Shown: piece after piece, positions 26,368-41,200 of the stretch
How the letters are laid out: every line of letters begins with the position of its first letter
Position numbering within the stretch: position 1 is the stretch's first letter
NCBI GenBank assembly: GCA_014706295.1
Contig: JACSVZ010000007.1
Span: forward strand, 50,358,975-50,422,974
DNA from: Lycocorax pyrrhopterus obiensis
Lineage: Eukaryota > Chordata > Aves > Passeriformes > Paradisaeidae
Length of the DNA stretch: 64,000 bases
Direction of reading: 5' to 3'
Notes under the pieces: model-generated
Told to the model about the DNA's origin: nothing
What the model saw: only the letters and a program-made list of their open reading frames with translations
Database searches by the model: none
Position numbers and translations under genes: made by a program

Positions 26368-29300
26368 TCCTGTCTTGCAGAGCTTTGCCTGTCTAAAGCT
26401 TTTGAGATGACTGCATACATTTATTTCACCATTCAGTCAGCCTCCATAGAGGATTGGCTGCTGGCAACACCAGCCTCAGCCTCCTGAAATGGCTGTAGAA
26501 TACTCCTCACCTGCTCTTCCAGAAGTTATCCACATTCCTCAGGTGCAGCTGAGTAGATCTGGTTATAGCTGGATTTTATTACATCATTACAAATGAGCCA
26601 GCAGAGTCCCTCCTATAAACACATAAAATGTGTCTTAAAATCAAAGCAGAGTTTTGAGGCACTGTATTTGCAAAATTTTGTTAATATTTAGTATTAAATC
26701 CATGACCAGCCAAAAACCAAAAATCTAGAGGTAGTCCTAAAATTTTTATTCAAGTGCATAAGGAGTTAAAAAAAGAACGGAAAAATAAAATGTGGAATGA
26801 AGACCTTTGAGATTGTGAGTCTCAAGATTACTCAACCAAACAGGAACTGGTGCAGGGAAATCAGGGACAGACCAGGGGGAGGTATTGCTGGTAGTAGAGC
26901 ATGACTCAACTAGTTCCAATAAAGACAGAAAATGTACCAAGCAGCCATTATGATAGAATCCGAGAAAGAGAAAGAAAAAGAAAATGACTGAAAAGCAAAG
27001 CAGTGATTCCTGTCAGAATACACACCGAGGAAGTGTATTGCACTAGAACTGTAAAGGACAAACCAGTGGAGAGTGGGAGCCAAATATGTTCACTGGTAGA
27101 TACCACTGGTCACTATATAGATCAGTGTTTTTCCTGAATTGTTCACTTTCGCAATTAGAATTTTGTGGAGAATTAAGGGAGTGGACTGTTCTTTTCTCTG
27201 TTCATTTCTCCTTTGAATAAAGTTGTGTCCTTTGTGTGGAATTCTGCAACCATGTTTGCCATTTCAGATTTCAGTTTAATTGCATAAGTATTAGAGGAAA
27301 ACCAGCTGTGCCTTTAATAAACAGTCTAAAATTAGTTCTCTGTTAATTATCTGACATCCAGAATAAAAATCAATGCAGTAAGTAAAAGGGTATGTTCTGA
27401 TGTTTGCCTATAATTCTGATTCATATAGAGACTTCATCCCTAACCTTGAAGAAATTTTGGTCCAATTTAAATCTTTAAGTGATATTTGGATTCTGTACTT
27501 GTTCTCAGCAGACCAAGTAGTCAGAGAGGAAGATCAGTGTCTTCCAGAATACAAACAGTAAATTTTTTCCCATGGAAAAAAAGATATCTTAGACTGTAAA
27601 CGAGATATTTGATCTTTTCTGTTTTAAAGATCCAAGTCCTCCAGAAAGCTGACTTGTTTAGCTCTAACACCAGTAAAATAAAAAATGCTCTCATCATTAC
27701 CCCAAATCAGGATAAGAGCCATGTGTTTGTGCGTGCAAGCTCATGCACAATTCTGGAAGCTGTAGTACAAACACATGACTGTTTTATACACATACTGGGG
27801 AACATCAGTATCTTAGCTGTGTTTGTGTTGTTTGCCACCCATATTAAAATATCAGTGGTCTCATACTGGAAACAGTAGATAAACATTGTTTTTAAAATAT
27901 AGTACGGGAGAAAATCCAGGAATATGATGTCATCAACAGAGGGATGAGTCTGCTGTGTTCAGGGAGGGGCAGTAAAACCATAAGTTAGGCTCATTCATAC
28001 TAGAGAAGGAGCTGTTCCCAGAGAAGTGTTGCACTTCACTCATTTACATCTGCTCAGTGGTGAATTTTCAATCAAGGTACGTTTTTTCACTTCTCTTTCA
28101 TATGAAAAGTTCTTACTATTGAAATTCTGTGTGGTTTGTTGCTTCTTGGAAACCACTTATTGAATTCTTGATATGTTTATGGTTCAGTGACAAAAGAGCT
28201 GATATTATTATTGTTCCAGGAAAATGGAGGAGAAAAATAATTTTTGCTACTGTGATTTTGCTAATGTGATCTTTGTTGGATTTTGCAGAGCTATAACATT
28301 TACAGAAAAATGTTTTATTTCAAAGTATCTGATGTATCAAAGCCACAGGGTATTTCATCTGCACAGATACTGTCCCATGTACTGGAGGGTAAGGATTTCT
28401 CCTATCCAGATGACACTTCATGTCTGTGATCACACCATGGGCTCCGTTTATTTCACAAAAGTAATCAGAAAGTACAAGCAGCTAACTTTGTTTGTGGATG
28501 AGAAATTACCTACAAAATAGTAATGAGAAAACAGAGTCAATTCTTTTCTGTACCTGCTGATAATTTTGTCCCTGTTTATTATTTTGATTGTAAACTTTGT
28601 TGGGCAGGATGTGGAAGTGCATGTGTGTGTACCTTACACTGCTAACCTGTCTCATCTGCACTGATTGAATGGCAAAGGCGAAACATTTGAAACTTATACT
28701 ACAAAGAAGAAAGGTTTTGGATGACATTTAAACTGCATTATTAGGTTTTTTTTAAAATCTGTATGCAAATAAAGAAAAATTCAGTAGGAGCTTGACTATT
28801 GAGGTGCTAATGAAAACAAAGAGCTTAGTTGTAGTTTTGTAATTAGAATTATATAACAAAAAGAGCAAAGGCTGAAATAGATGCTATATTTTCAGCTATT
28901 CATTTTCCATTACTCAGTATCCTAAGCAGCCTTCTTAGTGTAATAATAGTAAATAGCCATAAAGACAGAAGTGTTCAGATAGTTAGCCATTAGAATTCTT
29001 GTTTTAACATTCTGTATGTAATCTTACAGATGCTGTCTCCTAAGATAGGGGTAGACTATTATCTTAAACAGCTCTACATATTTTCTTAGAAACTAGAAGA
29101 CAGCTGAGTAAAAGATATCTCTATGTTCACACATGGGTCTCTAAGATTGAGGTATCAGCATATTGGGTAACATCAGTCATATGACTTTTATCTGGTCTCT
29201 GATAATGTGCAGTCATTAAGAAAAAAAATTAAGAGAAGCATCTTAGCACTCCGGTTTCATTTATAGACTTCCAGATGTATTTGTCTTGTTTTCAGTGTGA

Positions 29301-30169
29301 ATAGTGAAAACACAAGCAGAAGGAATAAATACACCCAAGTCAATAAAGACCTTGGAACAGCAGAGCAGAGACACCTCTGGAAAATCTTTCTCAGGTTTTC
29401 CTCTGGGCCTTTTAGGACATGCGAGAACAAGATTAATTGAGTTACTCAGTGTTACCTGAACATTTTGTACCGACAATCTAACAAAAGAACCACCTTTCCT
29501 ACTGAGTTAGAGCTTCCTGAAATATGCATCCCATTCTTGCACAGGAAAAGAGCTTTAAAAATTCTTGTGGCTGTGTAATAGCTCAAGTATTTTCTCAGGC
29601 AGAAAACAAAACAAATTTGGGAGAATTTTAGGACATTCATTATGAAGAACCTAAAATTTATTGTTTAAGAATAGCCAGTGTTTGATAATCTGTTTTTTAT
29701 TAAAAGAAGGGGGTAAAAATCTCTCAAGCACTCAAATTCCACTGTTTTTAAAGTCACAGTAGGAAAAAATATTCATATTACAAGTCTAGGAAAACTTTTC
29801 AAAGAATAGAGCTTTGTTTTCAAAACAAATTCCCTCTAAGTAACCAAATCAACTGCAAAAGTACACCTGAACCCATTAGCAATGCTAACCACTATAAAGT
29901 AAAAAAAAAAAAAACACAGGGAAAAATGCCATTTAGCTAAAAGGTCTACTTTTCTTTAAACTTACTCATAAGCCTTGTTCTCTTTTCCCTCATGGTTTTT
30001 TAAAACTCCCTCTCAGCACTCCATACAGATGAGTTTCCCCCTACCTTATCAAAAGGCTTATCTTCCTTCCTTCGTGCATTTAGCATACTTCATACATCGA
30101 GATGGAAAGTTATGCCTCTGCCTGGCTGACACACAGCTGTAAAGGAACAGGGTACTTTAAAGTGGAGAC
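26368..30169. other. intergenic or distal 5' flank, no gene seen
   Basis: No coding exon or known repeat recognised. Short ORFs (up to 98 codons at 28224-28520) have no motifs. Confidence 0.45.
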
Positions 30170-30540
30170 AAAAGCTGCCCTTTGCCAGCCCTTTCTGGGC
30201 TTTAGTAACGCGTAGTTACTAAGGAGTCGCACCCTGGAGCAGTCTTTGGCTGCTGACTCACAAGCGGGTGGCAGGCACACGGCTGAACCCGCTTCTCCCC
30301 TGGGCTGGCTGCCCCTGAGCAGGGATAGAGGGAGGAGAGGGCATCCCGGTGCTGTGCCAGCCCTGAGCCCGGTAGGCTCAGCTGCAGTGGGAAGGCACAG
30401 AGGATGAGAGCAGTACTTTAAATCTGGGCCCTGCAGGTTGGCTTCACACAGATCAAGTTGTAACTGCTTGTGATCACCACAGCGGTGACACCTCGTTTAC
30501 TTATAAGTAAGGCTAATGAACCGGGACTGAGGGACTCTGG
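30170..30540 (+). promoter_or_regulatory. GC/CpG-richer patch, candidate distal promoter or first exon
   Basis: Against an AT-rich background this patch is GC-rich with several CpGs. It contains a perfect 8-bp inverted repeat around GCGTA (TTAGTAAC 30202-30209, GTTACTAA 30215-30222), a consensus AP-1 site TGACTCA (30254-30260) and a perfect 14-bp palindrome TTACTTATAAGTAA (30497-30510). It lies about 19 kb before the BDKRB2 coding exon; mammalian BDKRB2 has a non-coding first exon tens of kb upstream. Assignment to BDKRB2 is inference from position only. Confidence 0.35.
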
Positions 30541-33500
30541 TCATGGTCCAGCACTCCTCTTAGGAGTGTTATATGTTTGAGAACAGGCACAAATGGGATA
30601 CAGATCAGACAAACACAAGGGGCAAAGCTGCCTGCTGAAAGCACCTATCTTCAGTCTGATGATAACCAAGTCCAAAGCATTCAGACATTATGGCAAAGCT
30701 GCTGTATCAAACTTCACTAAAATACTTCAGGACTTTTGATGCTCCCTGAAAGGGTGGATTTGACTTACTTTTGCTGCTGTGCTATATTTAAGTCCCTGAC
30801 ATGTTAACTCCTCAACTCGATTCAGCAAGGTTGGGCTGGTTTGTGTGATCCCTGAAAACAAGTCTGATCATCAAGGTTTGCAGACTCAGTAGCTTTGCAC
30901 AATAAGGTATGCCAGAATGGTGGTAGTATTGCAAAGACACACTTCAGACTATGGTTAATTTGCAGAGAATGGAGCTGTCAAAATGCAGAAATCCATTTTT
31001 CCCACTCATGTTATCTGAGATTACAGTTAAATGCCACAAAAATAGTGACTGATCCATGGTAGAGGGCCAGGTCTTTTCAACATTAACAGGATTTATGTGT
31101 ACATGCCCAGGGGCAGAACTGGTCATAGGTGCTTTTCCTCCTGCATTGTTCCTGCCTTGGCAGAAAGGAATAAGCCCTTTGGGACCGCGCCCCAGTGCGG
31201 AGGTGGTCTGTCCCTTTGCCATGGCTGTAAGTTTTCCTATCAGCTGCCTGACTGACTGAAGGGCTGCTGCTCTGAAGTGTCATGGGTTACAAAAGAAGGA
31301 CAGCAGGTCCCTCTACCCACACACATGGAGCACAGCAATGTGCCACTCTCCTGATGTGAAGGGTAAACTCCCTGCAGGTAGTGGGCAGGCCAATAAACTG
31401 GAAGTGTTTCATCAGGTACCTTGAGTATTTTTACAAAAAGCAACTGTTAAGCCTTCATAATTCAAACCTGGGACATGATCCTTAAACAAATAAGTAGGAT
31501 GACAGAAATATTGCAGTACCTGTTGCTAGATTTTTGGCTTGGCTCTGCATGCACCTCTCACCTCCTTCTGCAGCAGTCTTTCAGAATAATAAGCCATATT
31601 CTACTCTGTATTATATTTGGATTCTGCTTAGATTATAAGCTTGCAAGACTTTTGCACACTGGTTATCCCCCCAGCCTCTGGCAATCAGTGTAACACAGGC
31701 AGTATGGCAGTGTCTGCAGAGCTGTGCTCCTGGTTCTACCTGCTAGACAGCAGCAAACAGCTCACCAAGAAATAACAAGATGGAGGGACATAAAAAAGTA
31801 ATACAAGTAGCCACATAGGCTAGATCATCAGCTGGACTGAATGCTTGCAGTGCCCTCCAAATCAGCATCAGCAGAGTAATGACAAACTATAGAAGATGAG
31901 GTCTTATGGATATATCAGCAGAAATGAGCGACTTGCTCACTGGTAGCCTGCTTAACAAACATGTCATTGACACATCCTCTTTGTCTGGCCTTATTCTCCA
32001 GATGGAAAGGTCTGTGAAAGGCTGGTTTTTCTAGCTGTGAAATTAGGAGATTACAAAAAAATGTATGCCATACATGCTCCTTTACCTATCATAGATAAAC
32101 CCAGTTCTGGGACACATAATACACTTCAAGTCACATTTTAGCCTTTGTAACTGTACAGCTTCAGTTCAACACTGAACTTCAGCCAACGACTCTTACAACC
32201 AGCCTAGTGTCATCAGGTTGTGTATCATAACCGTCTCATCTCTGCCTGACACCTGAGCTCAAGGATGAATTTTTATTTCTTCAGATTGAATCATCTAAAA
32301 CAAACCCACCTGACCCTGTTTGTACTCTGCGGAGCCCTCCCACATGTTCCTCATGCAGAATCCTGTTTTATCTGTTCCAGACCAGCTCACAGATGGCTGT
32401 TCACCTTGGCATCACCTAGAAAGGTTTCTTGTGCCTGGTCCTTCTAGTGCTGGGAGTGCACACAAGCCGCGTTCTCCCTGAGTAAACTGCAAAAGAACAG
32501 ACAAAAGATGTGAGGCTCTGAAGGTGACCAGGAAATGTCTGATTTGTGGAAATTCTCTCTCCTCTCTGTACACACATAGACATAGATATATATACACACA
32601 AACACATATTTAGAATTTTTACTATCTTGTCAGAGAAGTAAAATACATGTTCCTTTGCATATGCATGCAACCCTGTCCTACCCATTGCTAAGGGACAGTC
32701 CTACCTCAAACCTCCATAACTTTCCTCCCAGATTTTTTACATTGTACAAAACAATCAGCAAATATTTTCATCAGACATTTCTGATGTGTCCATCTATTAG
32801 GAGCAAAACATCACTTCCATTTTTTAATTTATTTTACTTTGTCTGGGCAAGGATCTTTTTTTCTTCTCTCAGTTAATGACAAAATTTTCAAGTTTTGAGG
32901 ATCTGGGACTATCCCTCATGGGTGGATAAATAAGCAAAAACAGTTATCTGCTTCCAAGGCTGAAAACTGTTAGAGGTTTATAGTAAATAGCAAATTCAAA
33001 TAAGACAAAGAATTTGGAATAGCAATTTACCAGAACAAGGGAACCAGTTTAAAACTTAAGATCTTTCTCCATACTTGTATTTTTTTTCTCCTCAGTGAGT
33101 CGCAAGTTCATTTTCAAAATGGTACTAGTGCAATCTAACTAAAGTAGTCATAATGAATCAGACATCAATGCAGTTCTTGAATGGTTGGGATATTGTTTTT
33201 TTAAAAACAGCATGTGGAGGCAGGTCACATAAGACAACCTCACCTTCTGATTATATCTTTCCTCTGAGAAACTTTTCTTTTTTTTAGTTTAAAATAGTCA
33301 CCTTATAGCTCATAAATTCCAGTCGTCTGGGTCAGCAAAAGGGACATTTCCCAGAAGTAGAAGGAAGTAGAAGTAACAAAGTGGAGTCAGTTTTGTGTAG
33401 GTGTTTCCAGCAATGCTTTGGAAAAAAATCTTTTTTGGAAATGTAAGAAGACAGCAATTCATTTTCTTCTACAATACATGTAGTCTACAAATTGGCATTT

Positions 33501-34829
33501 AAATCATACTATAGCTCATAACTGTACAGTATGGGATATCTGGGGATCCATTCTTCTACTCTTTATATCATGTATTTCTGCAGACAGGTTAAGTAGTTTC
33601 CACTGCACACTTGTCTCTGGTTTTAAAAAAAGGGTTCAGTGGAACATATTAATAAAGTTTGCCTTAGAATAAATCTACTCCAGTCAAATAATTTTAAAAA
33701 ATCAAAGAGAAGTTTGACTTTAAATACAAGAATCAAATTATTTCAGATTTTGGACTATTCTGAAGCTGGGTAAAATGCAGATCCAAACTGTGTAAACTAC
33801 CTAAGTTTTCTAACATTTTAAATCAAAATCCCAAATAAAGCTCTCATAAGCCTGGCTTAGGCAAGAATCCTTATTCATTGTTTGGTCTGGAACCCTTTTC
33901 CCACTTGGGAAATTAAACTCCTCTTTTTCCCTTCTTTCATTCCTTCCATTTCAACATTAACATTTCTCTTTCATCCTTCTTTTCTTCCCAACAGCAGCAC
34001 TTCTCCTCTGTTTCACTTAGCAGCATTATGTTCCCTTCCAGAACTCACATCTGCTCATTTCCCCTTCACTCCTTCCTGCCCTGACATCCTGCCATGAGTC
34101 TTTGCTGCCTGCTGCAGAAAACTGTCGCACACAAAATTCTACACAGTGCTTTCTCTTCTACAGTGGTGGCAAAAGTGATTGTACATGAGTTCAAAGGTGA
34201 CATGATTAACTTAAATCAGAATATTTTTAAAAATTAACAAAGTTGGTCGGAAGACAACATTTCTGTTCCAGAGAAAAACTGGTGAAGGGTCTTGACATTT
34301 TTAACAAAAGCAAGAAAACAAACCATGGAACAAAGGCACACACAGAGGATAAATCTGCCTGCAAATGGGGATCACTGATAAGGGATTTTGAAAGAGGCAT
34401 ATTCCTTCTCAAGCAAGTGCCTGAGGGATAAACTGTAGTGAATTGGGCTCTTGCAGTCTCTGGGGTTTTTTTGGAACTACTCCACTTTGTAAAGATATTA
34501 AACTCTTTAGATGGCCAGAGAGAGCAAGAGTGAATCTGAGTTACCTGCTAAGCTGTGAGCAATCAGTACCTCTTCTCCTTTGTTCAAGATAAGAAATTAC
34601 ATCTTTAAAATATTTTCTGTTAAATTACCCAAACCTTTTGTGAAAAATCTTTCTTTTAAAATCAGTTTCTCCAGAAATTTTCTATTTTGATAGTAATTTT
34701 AATGGAAAAGAAAATTCCCCTCCTCCAACACTTTGAAAAGTATCTCCTACATAGCTGTAATAATATGTGAGTTTAAGGTACCAGAAAACATGATCCATTA
34801 ACTGTAGCAGAGCAGAGGGGCAGAATCCC
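30541..34829. other. non-coding, possibly BDKRB2 intron; no gene seen
   Basis: No coding exon or clear repeat recognised. A pyrimidine-rich stretch lies at about 33900-34090. Confidence 0.4.
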
Positions 34830-35230
34830 CTCCCTCACCCTGCTGGCCACTCTGCTTTGGATGCAGCCTGGGACACAGTTGGCTCTCTGAGCTGCGAGTG
34901 CACATGGCTGGGTCATGTCCAGCCTCTCATCCACCAGCACCCCAAGTCCTTCTTGGCAGGGCTGCTCTCCATCCCCCAATTTGTGTTGATATCAGGGGTT
35001 GCCCCAGCCCAGGGGCAGCACGTTGCACTTGGCTTGTTGAACCTCCTGAGGTTTACATAGGCCCACCTCTCAAGCATCCCTTCTCTCTGGGTGGAATTCC
35101 TTCCCTCTGGATGGCATCCCTTCCCTCCAGTGTGTCAGTCAACTGCATCACACAGCTTGGGTCATTGGCAAATTTGCTGAGGGTGCACTCGATCCCACTG
35201 TCTGTGTCAATGACAAAGACATTAAACCTT
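34830..35230 (-). mobile_element. CR1 LINE fragment, antisense, internally truncated
   Basis: The + strand shows reverse-complement CR1: cctccctcaccctgctggcc, ttggatgcagcctgggacac, catccaccagcaccccaagt, gttgcacttggcttgttgaa, ttggcaaatttgctgagggt and cactgtctgtgtcaatgaca. It ends where CR1 would continue into the RT domain. A locally repeated ccttccctctggatgg-type stretch (about 35075-35130) replaces part of the normal sequence. Confidence 0.88.
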
Positions 35231-38200
35231 ATCTTTTTGTTAGCTTTGGGTACAGTAGTTCTTTGAAGGAGCTGTGGCATATGCTAAGGGAATCTGTCTC
35301 TCTAACTAAATTGTTACCCTGTATATTTTTGTTGGGTCTGACATTCTGGAAAGAGCAGATAGGACATATCTTCTTTGCGAACACAAGTGCTCAAAAGAGT
35401 GAAAAACAGTCTGCACCAGGTTCCAGTAGGGCTCTGTCATCTCCAGTTGCTAACAAAGGGATAACAATAAATTAACATACAATTTAATTTCAACACTGGC
35501 AAAACACGCAAAGGCAAAAAAAATTGTCATCGAAACATTGACTGTTGTAAATTGACACTGTAAATCACACTCCTTCTCGGCTGGAGAAGTGTCCTGAACC
35601 TTCCAGATCTCTCAGTTTTGAAAGTCATATCCATGTTTATACAGTTTAATCACCAAATCCCTATCTGCATGTATTTGAATACTTAGTCCTTTCAATAGAA
35701 ATAGGGTGTATTCTCACTTAAGAACTGTTGTCATTAGAGTTCCCATGGGTTTTCAGTAGTAAAACAGGCTCTGTTTGGATTATATCTAATTTTTATCTGC
35801 TGTTACTATCCAGATAATTGCAATACAGTTTGAAATTCACTATAGTGTGAATTGCACACCATTTCTAACAGTTACATCTGATTTTGAGCTTTTCTCTACA
35901 ATATATGGAATAAGGTGATTTCTAACTATTCTGTCTGAAAACTGACCTCTTTCTCATTGCAAATACTTCATGTACTGGCTAAGTGAGGAGCAGATACACG
36001 AAAATAATATGAAATTACTGTCCCAGCTGCTCAAGAAATGACAACAACATAGCAGGACCTAGGGTTTGACCTAGGAAGGACAAGGCAAGATGGCTTTCTG
36101 AAGTTTATAATTTAAGAAGTGAAGCACATTACAGACTAGTCTTCTCCTTGAGAAAGGAACTCACCATTGCTTGCATGGCCACACTCTGATTTTAGTTTTT
36201 AAAAGAATATGAAATTTAAAATAAACAAAGAAACGAAAACCTCCAATCCTTTAGTAAAGACAACCTGCCGTTTAGACAATGAGTATCATGTCACATTTCT
36301 ATTGCCTTCTATGACACAAATCAGTGATGCTGGGGATCATTCTCTGAGATGATCCACGAGAAAACCAATTCAGGAGATTGAAATCTGGGTTTATAGTTTA
36401 GTGTAGCTGTTGTCAGAAGTTCTAAATTAAACTAGGACCATCTTCAGAAACCCATTCGTTAGAGGTGCTAACCTGAATGTAAATATCATCTCTTCTGAAT
36501 TCCACCTGCTCAAAATTAAAGCTGTAATTTCACTTAAGCATTATATAGTTATAGTGAAATACTTTCTAGCCTATCTTGTTGTCAGAGCCTGAAGTGCTGT
36601 TTGGAAAGTGAACCATTACCCAGTGAAACCATCCATATATTCCTGTGGCGAAAGGCATTAAGAAAACACAAGGCATTTTTACTAATTTACAGGGAGAACA
36701 GATTCTGCCTGTGATGCCTTCTGTGCTAAGGACTCCTCTGCTTGCACAGAGCCATGCTGTGGCTCAGCAATGGAAACAGCAGTAGTGACTGAAACATTTC
36801 CAGCTGCTGGAAGGGATGACTGAGTAGTTGCAAATGTGGTTTTCAGACATAATGTGACAGGTTAAAACATCTTTTATGTTTTTCCAATTACAGCAGAGTA
36901 AAACAATCTGTTACCTGTATGATAAGAAATGAGGAAAGCAGTAGATGTCAAAGTAATCAATATTAGACTTTGGGACAACAAGCAGTCAGCCACACATACT
37001 GTGAGATTCTTTGGGAGCTCTTTGCTATTGGAGACACTTGGGCTTTCCTCAAAGGCCACACCTGTGACAGCCAGTGGTGAAAATATGCAGAAAATCCTGC
37101 ATTATTGCAAATACATGACAACAATGTAAATATCATAGTGACTGGAGGCACTCGAGATGGCAAATCTCTTCTTTTTTCCTAAATGGCTGCCAAAATGTCC
37201 TCAAGGTGTTAGAAGTAAAGTGCTTTCAGGGCACAGAGCCAGTTCATATGAAAGGCAAATCTCTCCATTAAGTATTTAATGCTCAGAGGGACCAATACTG
37301 ACAAGTACTATTTGGCCATTAGACCTTCACATTTTTCCTAGTCATGAGAACCTAATGCTGCTACCTAGGGAAAAGAGTATTTCAACTGCTAAGAGAAAGG
37401 TGTGGCTAAACTGAGCTGAAGAGGTCTGGTGGGAGTAATGCATCAAAGAGCAAAGCTTTAGAGGACATCCACGTGCACGTCAGTGAGGGAGCTTTGAGTG
37501 GAGGTTTCCGCACTGCTGAACAGCTCTTCTGTGCCTCCACTACAACGAGGAGAATAAAGGAGCATCACTCACTAATCTTCTTGGGGAACTGATATGCCTC
37601 AGGACTCATAGTCTTTTCCTCTTATCATTCCACCTCTGAGGCTCTACTAATATCGTTCACTTCTCTCTGCAGGATATTCCCATTGTTCTCTGTAATGAAG
37701 ATATCAAGCAATTTACTGGCATGGTTCATCAGTGCTCTTCTGTCTTTCATACCAAGATCAAGACTGTAACTAAATTAGTTGAACCCCAAGACCAATTCTG
37801 AGAACCCACCCTAGGAACAGCTCAGCTCCTCCAGCCTGTGTCCTGAAAGCTGTCATCAGCCAGGTGAAAATTCACCTTTTTCTTTTCCAGCTTGGCTGGT
37901 TTTGGCCTGGTTCTTGCAATAAGTTTGGGCTATCTGAGTTTCAGGAAAGGCTGTTTTCTAAAGCAGGAAATTCTCGCTTTAAGAAAGAAATATAATCTGG
38001 CTGCACAAGCTGCTCTTGATACGATCACTAGCATTTAATTTCTTTATCACTGGATACCTTAGCTATTCACTGGGCTGAGGGTATTGTCTGCCATTTGAGA
38101 GGTGCATTGTGCTGTTTGATACCATCAGACCTGCCATTTCACATGGTATCAGACTCCTGCAATGGATATTAAATTGGTCTCACAATGCTAGTGTGTTAAG

Positions 38201-41200
38201 CGCTGGATTTTGTAATGGTGATGGAGTACAGAAATGCCTTGTCTACAACAGAAAATTCCTGTGATGGCTGCAGAGCTCAGGGGACTAGATACAACCACCT
38301 TTGACTTTGTTCCAATTTGGTAAATCTACATGTCATAAAACTCAGGAAGTTTATCGTCTCTTATTTTTCTTTGTACTTCAATTAATTTGTGCAAGTTGTG
38401 ATCATTCATCTTGGTAGTCTGACACCATGAGTGCAGGAGTGTTAAGGAACATGCAAGATTTCAGCCCCAGGATAAGACAGGGTTTCCCAGCAGTCACTGA
38501 CACCCAACGGGGAGCCCTGTGAGGTTCCTGAGGCCAAGGCATGTTTCTCTCACTCCAAGCACTGCTTTGGCTGCTTCTCTCCCTGTACAAATCTGCAGTT
38601 TGGCTTGCAAGACAGTTCAGCTGGGGGAGATATCATCAAGCTAGGCAGTGAACCAGCTAGGAACAAGAATAAATTATGTTAATAGATGGTCATCTTCTCA
38701 GCAACAGATCCAATGTTGAGCATAAACTCTGCAAATCTTAAAAATGTAAGCAAGCCACAATCTGATCGTAGCTTCTCTCGCAGGAGGCCTTCCAACTAAC
38801 AATAGAAAATACAAAACATTGTTTTGAAGCAAATATGAAAATCAAGTAAACAAAACCCAAAAGATCACAAGTCAGACATGGCAGCAGATAGACCTTGAGC
38901 TCAGTGTTATGCTCAGAGCTTTCTGAAAGCAAATGCTAACAACAAAGCTCAAGGTAGCAGTATGCAAGAGTAGGCTGACCCAATATCACATACATGGGAA
39001 AACACAGAGGACTGATAAGACTCAGTGTCAGAAGCGTGATAAACACATGCACAAGCCTGACAGGGCTCACCCTATCTCTGAAAGAGCAGACATAACCTGT
39101 GACTCCCCTAGCCCTAACCTGAACTCTAGGTGTGGGCTGAATCTTGCTCCATGCACAGTCCCCATGAAAATATTCTCAAGGATAAATTCATGTGGATGAC
39201 TGTTTTTCACTCCTGCAGTGCTTTTGCAGTCCCACTCCTACTGCAGCTCCTAGATTTCTCACTCTCCTGACACTAACCTAAATGCTAGCTGTTGGCTGAG
39301 CTCTGGACAATGAGCACTCATGGTTAACCTTACCTGTTCTCATATGGGAAATGCCAAAAAAACCGAACCAAAATACCCTGCCAGCCTTGCAGGTGTGTGA
39401 GCTTGTGGTCAGTTTTCTCGTGGTTGAGTATTTTCCTTCTCAGTTTTCAAAATATTTTGAGCAAACACACCACAATATACACAGAAAAAGTGTAGATTCA
39501 GCTGTTACTTGTGTTGTGTAAGATTTATGTTCTTTGCTGTTGGAGTCAGAAAGTTATCATCTTGCTTCAGGAATACACGAGACTTCTGGTGACTCCTGAC
39601 ACCAGGCTGTGGAGCAGAGTCACGTTAAGTCTAAGGGAGAAGGAGTTGGGCAGGTCCAAGAAGATCAAAACTCTGAAGAATTAAAGACTTGAGAAAAGCA
39701 GCAAGTATTCACAAGGAGAGGGAGAAGGACTTGTGAGATTGACATTATAAACCTCAAAACTTATGATATTTCCAAAGATGGAAGATTCAGATTCAAAATT
39801 TATTTAAGTATATATACTAACTGGAAATAGCTTCATAAAGTTAAATACCTCAATCACCATTATTCAAAAACTTGTGGCCTCTTAGTATACAGGTGTGTGA
39901 ATCACCCAATTTCCAGATTTTATTCCAAGTTAAACAGAATAGAGATTTGGAAATAGATCTTTCATCTGCCCAATGACTACAAAGAGAGGAGCAAACTGGC
40001 TTATGTTTAACACTTACATTTAAGACCTTCATATACTTCATTTCTTCATAGACATATACTGTCTTGAGAAAGCTGGAGATGAGGGAAAAATAACTCTGTA
40101 AATCAGAACGGCTTAAACTTTCTAAGATGTTTGAACAGCAGAAATTAAAGTGTGTGCTGGGAGGAGGTGAAAGGCAGTGATACCTCTTTTCAGAGCAGTT
40201 AGGTAGTTTTTGAATTAAACTTCTTTTTCTGCTTGTGAACTACAACAATAAAAGTGTCTGAGAAGTATAGGAAGTTTTACTTCAGGATAGTTCTACTATA
40301 TTTACTAATCCATTATGTACAAAAGGGAAGGGAAAAGCTGCACAGCACTAACATAATAGAAATCTTCAGGAAAACAAAATGCTAAACCAGGTACTCAGCT
40401 CTAAATTTAACTTAGAGAATTGTTGCTGTGAGCACGTCACTATGCACAAGTTTTGTATGTATCACATTTTCATTTCTTGATGGCCCCACAGTTGCAGACC
40501 TCCTTTACTTTTATTGATAAACCCTCTCTAATATTAGAAGGTTTATTTTTGAAAAAGAAACAGCTGAGGGATTTATCCTCATAATTCATTCCTTCGTCCG
40601 AGCTGTGCCTTGCTATGATATGCTTCAGGGGTTTGGCATTTCCTATTACTTATTTGCTTATACCCTTCCCTGTTTAATTTAATGATGCTTTGATGCAGAC
40701 TTTCTCTGCAAAACAAATGTTCTCACTCATTATGGCCAAGAGCAATGTTTTGCTGGGGTATTTTCTACAGTCTGGGATCTGTGAAAGATTTCCATACAAG
40801 AGGAGTTACATAGCTCCAAAGAACAGCCCAGTGAGTTAACACATGCAACAAAACTGCAACTAAATCTTTGTGGCAAGAGTGCTCCACCTAGTCCTTGTGC
40901 TCACCACTGACTGGATGTGCCCATATGAGAAATTTTCACAGGAGATACTGAATCCACTCGCTTTTGTGGAGTACTCTTAGTAAAATTACTGCTTACTTAT
41001 TACAATAATACATGGCATTTATAAATATTACAATGGGAATGATAGATGATCAGAGCTGTATGGCAGCAAATTTCTGATTAAATATATGTTTTCTCTTCTG
41101 TGTAATTCTGAGAACGAAAAGGACATATTTCTGCAAGGAAAATGGTTAATTTAAAAAGTTATTTCTTGCTGAACACTTTTAGCATACACTGCCCTTGAGA

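Noticed and set aside
1..30000. Possible exons of C14orf132 or TUNAR, expected upstream of BDKRB2 by synteny
   Set aside because: I did not see the expected short membrane-peptide coding sequence; it may lie outside the window.
39100..39320. Possible degenerate minisatellite (two stretches with cctaacct...gctga)
   Set aside because: Only two copies with weak similarity; not distinguishable from chance by eye.
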